Shown one piece after another: positions 27,836 through 36,750 of a DNA stretch of 64,000 bases. Each line of letters opens with the position of its first letter. The stretch's first letter is position 1. This stretch comes from an uncultured bacterium (GTDB lineage: Bacteria; Cyanobacteriota; Vampirovibrionia; Obscuribacterales; Obscuribacteraceae): the NCBI GenBank assembly GCA_903835185.1, contig CAILLX010000016.1:1-64000 (forward strand), read 5' to 3'. A program made the position numbers and the translations under genes. Under the pieces are notes generated by a model. It made no database searches, was not told the DNA's origin, and saw nothing but the letters and a program-made list of their open reading frames with translations.

Positions 27836-30800
27836 TTACGGAAGGTCGAACAGTGGAATACCGTCTGGCGAGGACAAACCGACTCGGGTGACTCGCCAGC
27901 CAATATTGGGGTTAATTAACCGCAGGACTTCTTGAGGCTTAAGATGCATCTTTGGCCCAGCTGCCAGCTGCAGTTGCAAAGTTGAAGGGTTGTCGGGATC
28001 TGTACAGATCGAATAAATACCTGGTCTTATGTCGCGAGGTTCTCGGCACGCGCTACCATTTGCTTTTTTGTCTGCTGAAAGTGGTGATACCTCAATTGTG
28101 GCTCTGGAGAGAAGCTCAGCTATCCGGGAGTGTACAGCAGGCACGCCTGCTGTCTGGGTCGCTGGTGGGTATAGGGGCGTGTCTGGACGTGCCTGCTGGG
28201 CGGCTCCCGAGCTGCCCATACAGGTGTCCAAACAGCTTAAGTTAACTGTATTGGTCGGTGCGTCGTCTTGAGCCGGTGGAGTGCCGCTTTGATCTTCTCT
28301 GTCCTCACCTGGCGGTGGCAGAACTGCTTGTCTTGGGCAGGCTATATAACTGGCTCTCCCAACACAACTGGCTAAGGAACGGCCACCTGTTGCAACAGTC
28401 TTGGCTCTGCCTAGTTGTATTTGAGCAGGAAGCTGCCTGTTGAGCCTGTCAACAAAGGTTAAGGCATCTATTGTCTGGGCTAACTCAACCTCTGCTACCT
28501 CGGCAGCTGCTTCCTGGAAAAGAGGCAAAGACATGGACAGAGATAGTCTGGGAGCAGGGTTGAATCCTTCTGAATAAGCCATACTCAAACCTGCCCTACG
28601 CATTGCTCTTGCTAGAAGATGCTGTAGATCTAAGTGAGAGATAAAGCGCAGTTCGCCTTGTTTTGTAAATTCAAAACGGAGGCGGGTTGTTGCAGGTGGT
28701 GGCTGCTTGCTGTCTAATTGTTCCGGCTTCCCCGAACAGCTGCTGATTGCAGTGTCTATAAAAGGATTTGTTTGCACAGCTGCGGCATCTGGTGAGGCAA
28801 GCTGGTGCGATGTGTGCAGGCTGGTGCATATGCCGCAGTCATGGCATACACCTTCGGTGCAGGCAGGAGTAGGCAGAGCTTGCAGAGCCTTCTCCCACTC
28901 TGACGCCAACCATTGTCCCGACAGTCCGGTATCTATGATGTCCCAGGATTGAGCTTGTCCGACAGGTCTCGGTGTGCAAGCTTCTGCAGTCAGTGACAAT
29001 CCCACCTGCTCAGCGGCTGATTCCCAGAGATCCAGACGGCAGCGGTCACTCCAGGCATCAAAACGGCAACCATTGCGCCAGGCTTGATAAATAAGCTCTC
29101 CTGTCTGGCGGTTACCGCGTGTGAGAACAGCTTCCAGCTGGCTGACTCGCGGATCTGTAAAGTTGAGTTTTATATGCCGGCTGCCTGCTCCGGCAAGCTC
29201 TCGTTTCAGCAGCTCCTGGCGGCGCTTGTTCTCGTCAGGAGTAATCTGAGCGACCCATTGGAATGGTGTAAACGGCTTTGGGACAAAGTTGGAGATTGTA
29301 CAAGTAAGCTCAACTCTGCGCTTGATTTGAGTAGGATTTTTTGCCCGCAACTGTTCGCAGCGGCAGACTGTCTCTTTGAGCAGCTTGGCTATGCCGGCTA
29401 TATCTGCGTCTTGCTCAGTAGGTAAGCCAATCATAAAGTAAAGCTTGATTGTGCTCCAGCCGGATTGGTAGGCATCAGTTATGGCTGAGATAATCTTGCT
29501 GTCGCTCAAGCCTTTATTGATTACAGCTCTCAGGCGTTCACTGCCTGCTTCAGGAGCCAATGTAATACCGCCCTTGCGGACAGACTTCAACTGTTCAGCC
29601 AGATCTAAATCCATCCGGTCGGCACGCTGGCTGGGTAAAGAGAGTGAAACGTGCTTTCCTGCCATCTGGTCGCTGAGCTCTCTGACTGCTTGCCCGAGAC
29701 AGGTATAGTCACTTATGCAGAGAGAGAGCATAGAATACTCTTGATGCCCGCTTTCTTTGAGCAGCCTGCTGGCAAATTTAAGCAGATCATCCGGTGTACG
29801 CTCTCTGACAGGAAGAAAACTGTAGCCAGGCTGGCAGAAGCGGCAGGCACGATCGCAACCACGCCGCACTTCCAAAACATCACGGTCATGCACCAGAGAG
29901 AGGTATGGTACCAGCGAGGTGACCGGCTGGTTAGCACAATCAAGTGCTGCAACCTGCCTTTGTACTTGTTGCGGGGCGGCATATTCTGGTCTGGGTGCCA
30001 CCACATGTGATCCTGTGTGCTGCCTGTAGAGAGCTGGCACATAAATTCCTGGAACTGTCTGAGCTAGAGCTGTCAGAAGTTCTAGCCGTTCGGCACTTCC
30101 TGCCTGGTCGCCCAACTTTTCTTTAAAGCGTCCTATGACCTCGCAGGCTGCCGGAAGGCTCTCTTCGCCGTCGCCTATCATGAAGAAATCGATAAATCTG
30201 GACATTGGCTCTGGATTGAGAGCTCCGGGACCACCAGCACAAATAAGCGGGAAAAGCTGCTTGCGATCGGCAGCTAACACAGGTATCTGTGCCAGGTCGA
30301 GCATGTTTAAAATGTTAGTGTATGTAAGCTCATACTGCAAAGAGAAGCCGACAAGCTCAAATGCAGAGAGGCTCTGGCGTGATTCCCAGCCCCACAACGG
30401 CAGTCCGTAAGCTCTCAGCTGAGCTTCAAGATCTACATCCGGTGCATAAGTTCGATCTGCCAGAAAGCGGCTGCGAGAGTTGATTATCTGGTAAAGAATG
30501 CGCTGTCCGAAGTTAGACATTCCTAATTCGTATAAGTCAGGAAAAGCAAGAGCCAGATGAACGTCTGCTTGCAGCCATGGTCGCCTGGCGGCTCCCCATT
30601 CATTACCTAGATACTGTCCTGGCCTTTCCACACGCTCCAGAAGCTCGTCAACAAGCAAGCAGCTGAACTCACCGCCGCTTATTTTTTTGGCATTGTCTCT
30701 CGGCTCGGCCAAAGGTGTTTGGCCAACAAGCGCATTAACTATGGTCGTTCTCCAGGCTACAGACTTTGCATGATTATCGTTACTGCAAGGCGAACCGGTT

Positions 30801-30868
30801 TTAGCAAAAACCTGCGATTCATCTCTAGTCTTTTCTCGCCAGTCTGAGCTGCCTGATAACGGCTGCAC
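27836..30868 (-). CDS. Radical SAM protein (TIGR03960-like) fused to DUF2344 (TIGR03936-like)
   Basis: The N-terminal half has a B12-binding-like region and a radical SAM core with GCDRACRFC (C338, C342, C345). A Cys cluster CTEGVCHDCGIC follows the core. From about residue 730 the TRLRFEFTKQGELRFISHLD motif begins the DUF2344 domain, with SEGFNPAPRLS. In many bacteria these are two adjacent genes beside RNase E/G; here they are one 1010-residue protein. The reaction is not established; RNA or tRNA modification is a guess. The first 70 residues look unconserved. A TTG at 30658 with GGTGAG upstream is a possible true start. Confidence 0.88.
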   Translation of the reverse strand: MQPLSGSSDWREKTRDESQVFAKTGSPCSNDNHAKSVAWRTTIVNALVGQTPLAEPRDNAKKISGGEFSCLLVDELLERVERPGQYLGNEWGAARRPWLQADVHLALAFPDLYELGMSNFGQRILYQIINSRSRFLADRTYAPDVDLEAQLRAYGLPLWGWESRQSLSAFELVGFSLQYELTYTNILNMLDLAQIPVLAADRKQLFPLICAGGPGALNPEPMSRFIDFFMIGDGEESLPAACEVIGRFKEKLGDQAGSAERLELLTALAQTVPGIYVPALYRQHTGSHVVAPRPEYAAPQQVQRQVAALDCANQPVTSLVPYLSLVHDRDVLEVRRGCDRACRFCQPGYSFLPVRERTPDDLLKFASRLLKESGHQEYSMLSLCISDYTCLGQAVRELSDQMAGKHVSLSLPSQRADRMDLDLAEQLKSVRKGGITLAPEAGSERLRAVINKGLSDSKIISAITDAYQSGWSTIKLYFMIGLPTEQDADIAGIAKLLKETVCRCEQLRAKNPTQIKRRVELTCTISNFVPKPFTPFQWVAQITPDENKRRQELLKRELAGAGSRHIKLNFTDPRVSQLEAVLTRGNRQTGELIYQAWRNGCRFDAWSDRCRLDLWESAAEQVGLSLTAEACTPRPVGQAQSWDIIDTGLSGQWLASEWEKALQALPTPACTEGVCHDCGICTSLHTSHQLASPDAAAVQTNPFIDTAISSCSGKPEQLDSKQPPPATTRLRFEFTKQGELRFISHLDLQHLLARAMRRAGLSMAYSEGFNPAPRLSLSMSLPLFQEAAAEVAEVELAQTIDALTFVDRLNRQLPAQIQLGRAKTVATGGRSLASCVGRASYIACPRQAVLPPPGEDREDQSGTPPAQDDAPTNTVNLSCLDTCMGSSGAAQQARPDTPLYPPATQTAGVPAVHSRIAELLSRATIEVSPLSADKKANGSACREPRDIRPGIYSICTDPDNPSTLQLQLAAGPKMHLKPQEVLRLINPNIGWRVTRVGLSSPDGIPLFDLP

Positions 30869-31170
30869 CGACTGTCAAAAAGACAGATCGCGTCTCAAAT
30901 GCATGTCTATGAAATTAAAAGACTTTGGGCAATTAACCCTCAAGCAGGTTACATTATATCGCTTTAGAACCCAGGACGTACTCATTTCGACTTTTTTAAT
31001 TTTAGTTCAAGCTCACTGTCTGCGTAACTTCTCATTGGCAAGCTGTCAGTAGGAGTGACTTGGAAACCGTGATATAGTCGTCTTAGAGTGCTGTTGAGCG
31101 CTTCTAGTGGGCAGGACGCCGGGTGTCTCTGCATACTCACAAGTGGAGATGAGTTAAGTTCTCTTGGTGG
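30869..31170. other. Divergent intergenic region, no gene seen
   Basis: About 300 bp between the leftward radical-SAM operon and the rightward 137-codon gene. It is AT-rich in its left half, as expected for promoters, but I see no convincing -35/-10 pair, hairpin or known regulatory RNA. Confidence 0.4.
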
Positions 31171-31584
31171 TTGAAAGATTTTAGGCGGCGGTTGCAGTGG
31201 TTGAATTGTATTCCAGGTGACAAAGCCGTGATTCTAGAAGCTTTTGCCAAGTATCTACAATCAGCCGATCAGGAGTTGCCAGCTTCAGCAATTTTGGCGC
31301 GCTGGCTCTGGGAGCGTCTCAGTGTTCCTCCAGAGAACCAGGTCGATCGGGTGCTTCATTGCGAAATAAGTTTGACCGGTATTGCCGCTGATAGCGATCA
31401 AGCGCTCAAGTTTCACAGCACAGTCGATGATCGCACGTATGTTTTTTCCGGTCTCTCTGCAAGCGGGCGCAAGCTTTTGAATACGCTATATCATTATGCA
31501 CTTAGTTATGAGCAGCAGAAGTGGGCTCGCTGGGTGCATAAAGTTAAGGCCAGCGATTTCAATGTGCCACCTGGTGGAGTCTAG
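31171..31584 (+). CDS. Hypothetical protein, 137 residues
   Basis: A soluble alpha/beta-looking protein with no signal or membrane segment and no motif I recognise. The middle contains LHCEISLTGI and TYVFSGLSASG strands, and the C-terminus is Trp/Lys-rich. The start TTG at 31171 has only a weak GGTGG directly before it, so the true start may differ. It stands alone between a divergent operon and a convergent PHP gene. Coding bias looks normal, so the frame is probably real. Confidence 0.5.
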   Translation: MKDFRRRLQWLNCIPGDKAVILEAFAKYLQSADQELPASAILARWLWERLSVPPENQVDRVLHCEISLTGIAADSDQALKFHSTVDDRTYVFSGLSASGRKLLNTLYHYALSYEQQKWARWVHKVKASDFNVPPGGV

Positions 31585-31616
31585 TTCTGTCATAGTGTGA
31601 GTTGAACCGGCAGATC

Positions 31617-32471
31617 TCAGCTGTGGTCTGGCATCTTCTTCTCTTGAATCAGTCCTCTGAGCTTATAAACAACTTCATCCGGCACTGAGATTGAACCGAT
31701 GGATGGTGGGTGACCAGCTTGCGGTCCGTGACAGTCTGAACCACCTGTGATGGCTAAGCGGTAGCGGTTGGCAAAACGGATGTAGCTTTGTACTGTATCT
31801 ACAGAATGACATTTGTGATAAGCCTCTAGCGCCTGGAGACCAGCCTCCTGGAGATCTAGAATTGTTTTAGTGAGCTTACCTTGCTTGCCAGGGTGGGCTA
31901 TTGAAGCTATGCCTCCTGCTGCTCTAATGGCGGCAATTGCCTCGCGCGGGCTTATGCTTTCCCGTTCTACATAATAAGGAGACTGCCTGGACAGATAACG
32001 GTCATAAGCCTCGCTAGCTTCGGCAGCTGCTCCGGCGGAGAGCAGTGCTTGCGTTATGTGCGGGCGGCCAATTGAGCCGTATCCTGCACAAGAAGCAACA
32101 AGTTCCATTGAAATGTTTACTCCAAGCGCTGCGAGCTTTGCAATGATAGAGACGACGAGGTCATGGCGTGCCTGTTGCTGTCTTGCCAGCGCTTCACGCA
32201 GCTGAACACTATTTTCATCCATGAAATAGCCGAGAATGTGTATATCTTGAAGTGTGCCATCATCGGCAGAGCCGACAGTGTTTACTTCAATAGCTGGAAT
32301 GACTGTGAGTCTTCCGGCAGCAGCTTCTTGCGCTTCTTTAATGCCGCCGGTGGTGTCATGGTCTGTGATGGCGATGTAGCTCAGTTTCAGAGCAACAGCA
32401 CGTTCAACCAGCTCGGCAGGCGACCAGCTGCCGTCTGAGTAGTGTGTGTGCAGGTGAAGATCGACTGCCAT
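31617..32471 (-). CDS. PHP domain phosphoesterase (TrpH/RNase AM-like)
   Basis: A PHP metal-dependent phosphoesterase. It has the four usual motifs: DLHLHTHYSDG at the N-terminus, ITDHDT, an IPAIEVN segment, and the later IAHPGK and GSDCHG. The 284-residue size fits the TrpH group, whose characterised members cut 3',5'-nucleotide bisphosphates or trim RNA 5' ends. It begins 28 bp after the YmdB-like phosphodiesterase on the same strand, suggesting joint work in nucleotide or RNA turnover. Start ATG has AAGAG eight bases upstream. Confidence 0.85.
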   Translation of the reverse strand: MAVDLHLHTHYSDGSWSPAELVERAVALKLSYIAITDHDTTGGIKEAQEAAAGRLTVIPAIEVNTVGSADDGTLQDIHILGYFMDENSVQLREALARQQQARHDLVVSIIAKLAALGVNISMELVASCAGYGSIGRPHITQALLSAGAAAEASEAYDRYLSRQSPYYVERESISPREAIAAIRAAGGIASIAHPGKQGKLTKTILDLQEAGLQALEAYHKCHSVDTVQSYIRFANRYRLAITGGSDCHGPQAGHPPSIGSISVPDEVVYKLRGLIQEKKMPDHS

Positions 32472-32499
32472 GAGTTAAGCTCTTAAGTTGTAATACTTT

Positions 32500-33297
32500 T
32501 CAGCTGGCAATTGAGTTTTCTTCATAATGCACCCTGCTGATTGAGACTGCTTTACCTGTTTGGCAATCTATAGTTACAAGTGCGCCTCTGAGCGCTGCCG
32601 GACCAGTTGCCACTTCGAAGCGTGCTGGCAGCTGTTCTACAAAGCGGCGAAAGACAGCGGCGCGATCCATGCCGATGACCCCGTCAGTCGGGCCGCAGCA
32701 ACCCAGATCGGTTAAATAAGCTGTGCCTCCAGGAAGTATGCGCTCGTCTGCTGTCTGTACATGAGTGTGCGTTCCGAAAAGGCATGAGACCCGCCCATCC
32801 AGATACCAGCTTAAGGCGATCTTCTCTGCTGACGCCTCAGCATGCATATCGACAACTATCAGTTTTGTCTGTTTGGCTATTTCAGGAATCAGCTTGTCAG
32901 CTATCAGGAACGGCGATTGTAACGGTTCCATAAAAACGCGCCCCTGTAAGTTGAGAAGCCCGACTGTTACTCCGGATGTCTCAACAGTGCACCAGCCCTG
33001 CCCTGGAGTACCGTCGGGGTAGTTGGCTGGTCTTACCAGCTGTCGCTCCTTGTCGATAAAATCAAAGATCTCTTTACGATCAAATATATGATTACCGCTT
33101 GTAAAAGCATTGATGCCAAGCTGGCGCAGCTCTTCAAGACTTTTGGCTGTGATGCCGAAGCCGTGAGCCAGGTTCTCAACATTGGCCAATATGAGGTCAG
33201 GGGCAGGTGAAAGCTTGTGCAAGTACTCAGCAACGACACGCCGTCCTGGTTGTCCAATTATGTCGCCTAGGAAAAGAAGAGATATGCGCTCCGGCAA
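32500..33297 (-). CDS. YmdB family metallophosphodiesterase
   Basis: Matches the TIGR00282/YmdB family: FLGDIIGQPGRR, NVEN, SGNHIFD, DMHAEASAEK and GTHTHVQTADE are all present and supply the dinuclear metal site. B. subtilis YmdB hydrolyses 2',3'-cyclic nucleotides and affects biofilm and development. TTG 33297 is preferred because AGGTGA lies seven bases upstream; an earlier TTG at 33315 lacks one. It is the first gene of an operon with the PHP phosphoesterase. Confidence 0.9.
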   Translation of the reverse strand: MPERISLLFLGDIIGQPGRRVVAEYLHKLSPAPDLILANVENLAHGFGITAKSLEELRQLGINAFTSGNHIFDRKEIFDFIDKERQLVRPANYPDGTPGQGWCTVETSGVTVGLLNLQGRVFMEPLQSPFLIADKLIPEIAKQTKLIVVDMHAEASAEKIALSWYLDGRVSCLFGTHTHVQTADERILPGGTAYLTDLGCCGPTDGVIGMDRAAVFRRFVEQLPARFEVATGPAALRGALVTIDCQTGKAVSISRVHYEENSIAS

Positions 33298-33405
33298 GCT
33301 CGGGTCACCTGTCAAAATGAAAAAGAAAGCTTGTACAACAATACCTTACAATAAAGCACAAGACCAGAGCTTGATTGCAATAGTTAGTGCCAGTGCAGGT
33401 CAATC

Positions 33406-34128
33406 ATGCGCAAAACAACAATCGTTACAGTTTTTTTGTTTGGGCTAGCCGCTGGCGGCTTGATTGTTGTGCTGTCAATGAAAGGTTATTTGGCAAGACC
33501 GGCTGGCTCGCTGGCAATTCTGCGCCAGGTTAGCTCCGGCGCTGCCGTGCCTGCTAGATTGACTGCCTCTGTCAGTGCCAAAGGCTCTGCTATTGCTGCC
33601 AGGACTGTCCCGCCTGAAGCAGGCGGGACGAGCGCGCCTGGTTGTAAGAGAGAAGAGCCTTCCCGGCAGCCAGGCAGCAAGCCTGGTCCTGCTGCAAAAA
33701 CGAGAAGGTCAGGCTCCAATTTCTTTGTGCCGCCGCCGCCGCCTACTATCCCGGCAGCTCCAGGAATGGGCGGCGCGTCAGGCGTGCCTGCTTCCTTGCT
33801 GTCAAAGAGTGATCTCGCAAAGAGACAAAAAGAGTTAACAGGCATGCTTGTGGCTGCTCACGGCGACGTGGAAGCAAAGGAGAAGGACGCTGATAGCAAG
33901 CGGCAGCGCTCTACTCTTTTTGCATCGTTATATACAGAAGGAGTTGTCAGCCGCCATGAACTGGAGATTTGTCAGCATGAAGATAAAGATGCAGTGGCAG
34001 AGCTAAGGACAGCTCATCAGAAGGCAGATCAGCTGCAATCTGATCTGACAGAGACTGAGGCTTGCCTGAGCAAACTGGCTAAGAGTGCCAAGCCGAAGAC
34101 TCATGATGTGACCGGTGGGAAGAACTGA
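33406..34128 (+). CDS. Membrane-anchored protein with Pro-rich linker and coiled coil
   Basis: An N-terminal membrane helix or uncleaved signal (about 5-24) is followed by a basic, Pro/Ala/Gly-rich linker with a PPPPP run. The C-terminal 110 residues form coiled coil. The turn segment LYTEGVVSRHELE resembles the tip of the helical hairpin in HlyD-type membrane-fusion adaptors, but no lipoyl or barrel domain is present, so it is not a full adaptor. The start ATG has AGG six bases upstream. Function is unknown. It is divergent from the YmdB-like gene. Confidence 0.62.
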   Translation: MRKTTIVTVFLFGLAAGGLIVVLSMKGYLARPAGSLAILRQVSSGAAVPARLTASVSAKGSAIAARTVPPEAGGTSAPGCKREEPSRQPGSKPGPAAKTRRSGSNFFVPPPPPTIPAAPGMGGASGVPASLLSKSDLAKRQKELTGMLVAAHGDVEAKEKDADSKRQRSTLFASLYTEGVVSRHELEICQHEDKDAVAELRTAHQKADQLQSDLTETEACLSKLAKSAKPKTHDVTGGKN

Positions 34129-34360
34129 AATCAAGAATAGTTAATTAAACAGCTGATCATTATCGAGTTTTTGCACGCCGGGCTGATTGAAATAGGTTTT
34201 CAACAGTAAAGCAAAACAGATAATGAAAAACTGTTCATTAGATTCGCCTCATTGATAGGATCGTTAGTGGAAGCTAACCGGTTCTCACAGGAGCGCACCA
34301 GACAGATAGTGCGCAATTTACTTTTGTCTTCCCAGGAAGACCAACAAGGAGAGAGTCAAG

Positions 34361-34942
34361 ATGCTGAATATCAGAACAATAGGCGAACTTCAACGTCAAA
34401 TCCACCAGCTTGAGCAGCAGTTGCAACGTGCTTCCTATCAAGCCGACCCGATCCGGTCATGTGTAGAACATGTGAATTATGGCACGACTGGCTTAGAAAC
34501 TCAGAGCTCTTGGGCATGGCGGCACATTCAGTCGACGGCACCGCAGACAGACATTCTCGAATTGGATGACCAGTATTTGCTGGAGATTGCTCTGCCTGGC
34601 GTGGTTGTGGATGATGTCGAGCTCAAAGTGGAAGAAAACATCATTACAGTGCTGGCAAAGCGCATCCCTTCAATGTTTGAAGAGAGAGCAGGCATTATTC
34701 GTAAAGAGATTCCTGCAGCTTATATGTATCGCCAGTTTGAGTTCGATGCTGAGATAGTGACTGAGCAAGTTGAAGCTCGCATGGATCGTGGCATTCTCTT
34801 TGTGAGCATTCCTAAAGTTGAGTCGGCCTTGCGTGTGCCGGTGTCGGTAGGATCGTTCGAAGGGCATGTGCCTGGCGTCAAGACGCGCGTACCCAACAAG
34901 TCTGAGACTATGCGCTCCAGCAAAGAAGTGACGATTAAGTAA
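34361..34942 (+). CDS. Hsp20/alpha-crystallin small heat-shock protein
   Basis: An ATP-independent holdase chaperone. A Gln-rich helical N-terminus (1-50) precedes an alpha-crystallin domain at about 62-155, with LEIALPGVVVDDVELKV, the RQFEFDAEI strand and the late GILFVSIPK segment that replaces the usual G-x-L-x-I/V-x-x-P motif. The 40-residue tail lacks an evident I-x-I motif apart from VTIK at the end. Start ATG has AAGGAG seven bases upstream. No CIRCE element was seen upstream. Confidence 0.88.
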   Translation: MLNIRTIGELQRQIHQLEQQLQRASYQADPIRSCVEHVNYGTTGLETQSSWAWRHIQSTAPQTDILELDDQYLLEIALPGVVVDDVELKVEENIITVLAKRIPSMFEERAGIIRKEIPAAYMYRQFEFDAEIVTEQVEARMDRGILFVSIPKVESALRVPVSVGSFEGHVPGVKTRVPNKSETMRSSKEVTIK

Positions 34943-34964
34943 GTAGCTTCTGTCGCCAACAGTT

Positions 34965-34994
34965 GAAGAGGGGAGGGCTTGCTCTTCCCTCTTC
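34965..34994 (+). terminator. Hairpin after hsp20
   Basis: GAAGAGGGGAGGG pairs with the downstream CTTCCCTCTTC to give a stem of about 13 bp, including two G-U pairs, with a short loop. It starts 23 bp after the hsp20 stop. The sequence after it is only moderately T-rich, so termination is likely but not certain. Confidence 0.55.
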
Positions 34995-35156
34995 CTTGCT
35001 GCCTGGAGATTCCCGCTGTCTAAGCCAAAGTGCAGTGTGAGAGAGGCTGGTGATATTGCACGTGGTGCACAAAGTAGATTTGTACATGTCATCAGTCGAT
35101 TTTGGGGAACCTTCGAAAAATAAGATAGCTGCCGGTCGGATAGAACATAAGGCAAG

Positions 35157-36731
35157 CTATTCAGCAGTTGTTGTTGCCGGGTGTAGTAAGTCAGCTTGGC
35201 GGACTCCGTAGGCAAAATAAATTGCCATGCCTATAGCTGTCCAAACAAAGAATCTTACCCAGGTCACAACAGGCAGGCTGAGCATAAGCAGAAAGCAGAT
35301 AAGCATTCCAGCCACTGGTATGACCGGGACAAGTGGGCATCTAAAGGGACGCTCACGGGCGCTGTCGTTCTTGCGTAAAACAAGGACGCCGGCACAAACC
35401 AGTATGAAGGCGTAAAGTGTGCCGATGTTGGTCAGTTCGGCAGCCTGCCCGATGTCCAGGAAGAGTGCTGAGACTGCGACAACGACACCTGTAATAATGG
35501 TGGGGATAAACGGTGTGCGGTACCTGGGGTGTAGCTTAGAGACAACTTTAGGCAACAGTCCGTCGCGGGCCATAGCCATGAAGATGCGTGGCTGACCTAG
35601 CTGAAACACTAGAAGGACAGATGTCATTCCGGCTAGTGCACCAGCTGCAACGAGCACCTGAGCTAGCGGGCTGCCTGTAGCCGCTAGAGCGGTCGCTACC
35701 GGTGCAGCATCGTTTATATACATTTTGTACGGCAGAATGCCTGTCAAGATTAAAGAGACTGCTGCATAAAGGATTGTGCAGATTGCCAGGCTGCCAAGCA
35801 TGCCTATCGGTATACTCTTTTGTGGATTTTTTGTCTCCTCGGCCATTGAACTGACTGCGTCAAAACCGATGAAGCTGAAAAAGACTATTGCTGCCCCGCC
35901 CAGCACTCCGACTAGCCCTGTAGGTGCAAAAGGTACCCAGTTAGCTGTTTTGACATAGCCTAGTCCATAAAAGATGAAGAACATAACAACTGCTAATTTG
36001 ACAACAACCATTATTGTATTGACTATTGCGCTTTCCTGAATACCTATAACGAGTACCCAGGTGATGGCAGCTACAATCAGGAAGGCAGGCAGGTTCAGTG
36101 CAAACGGGTGTCCAGCCAGGCTGGGTAACGAGAGGCTTGAGTACAGCCCCAGTTGGGGGCTGCTTGTGGCTGCCAGTCTGGCTAAAGCTGTAGATGTGTC
36201 TGTAGTCAGCCAGAGCGGAAACTTAAGTCCGGTCAGTCCGTGCACAAGATATAGAAAATAATCAGACCATGACACGGCCACAGCAATATTGCCTACAGAA
36301 TACTCAAGGATTAAGTTCCAGCCGATAATCCAGGCCACCACTTCGCCAAGCGCTGCGTAAGCAAAGGTGTAGGCTGAGCCTGCCACCGGAATCATTGCAG
36401 CAAGCTCTGCGTAACACATGGCTGCCAGAGCGCAGGCAGCTGCTGCCACAATAAAAGAGATTGCTACTGCCGGTCCGGCTCCATCGCGACCAAGCGGCGA
36501 TGAGAGGATGAAGTTTATGACAGGTGTGGATAGCCAGTCTCTTGCTCCCAGAGCTTGACCGGCAGCAGCTGTGCCTGTCAGAGCAAATATACCTGAACCT
36601 ATGGTGGCACCTACTCCGAATGCAATTAAATCAAGCGCTGAGAGCCGTTTTTTCATCAATCGCTCCGGGGCATAAGCTGCATCGATTAATGCTTGCGGCG
36701 ATTTTGTTCTAAAAAATCTGCTGATTGACAA
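35157..36731 (-). CDS. APC superfamily amino-acid permease
   Basis: An integral membrane amino-acid transporter with about 12 to 14 helices over 524 residues. The first helix contains GVGATIGSGIFALTG, the substrate-binding signature of the cationic amino-acid transporter/YfnA group, and IGWNLILEY and SFIGFDAVSSMAEETKNPQ are also typical. Specificity cannot be read from the sequence. Start TTG at 36731 has GAG six bases upstream. It begins 19 bp after the stop of the large S55-type peptidase gene, so the two may be cotranscribed; a functional link is not obvious. Confidence 0.9.
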   Translation of the reverse strand: MSISRFFRTKSPQALIDAAYAPERLMKKRLSALDLIAFGVGATIGSGIFALTGTAAAGQALGARDWLSTPVINFILSSPLGRDGAGPAVAISFIVAAAACALAAMCYAELAAMIPVAGSAYTFAYAALGEVVAWIIGWNLILEYSVGNIAVAVSWSDYFLYLVHGLTGLKFPLWLTTDTSTALARLAATSSPQLGLYSSLSLPSLAGHPFALNLPAFLIVAAITWVLVIGIQESAIVNTIMVVVKLAVVMFFIFYGLGYVKTANWVPFAPTGLVGVLGGAAIVFFSFIGFDAVSSMAEETKNPQKSIPIGMLGSLAICTILYAAVSLILTGILPYKMYINDAAPVATALAATGSPLAQVLVAAGALAGMTSVLLVFQLGQPRIFMAMARDGLLPKVVSKLHPRYRTPFIPTIITGVVVAVSALFLDIGQAAELTNIGTLYAFILVCAGVLVLRKNDSARERPFRCPLVPVIPVAGMLICFLLMLSLPVVTWVRFFVWTAIGMAIYFAYGVRQADLLHPATTTAE

Positions 36732-36750
36732 ATCTATCTCGCTTTGTTGG

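Noticed and set aside
34129-34360. CIRCE or other heat-shock operator before hsp20
   Set aside because: The TTAGCACTC-N9-GAGTGCTAA pattern and close variants are absent.
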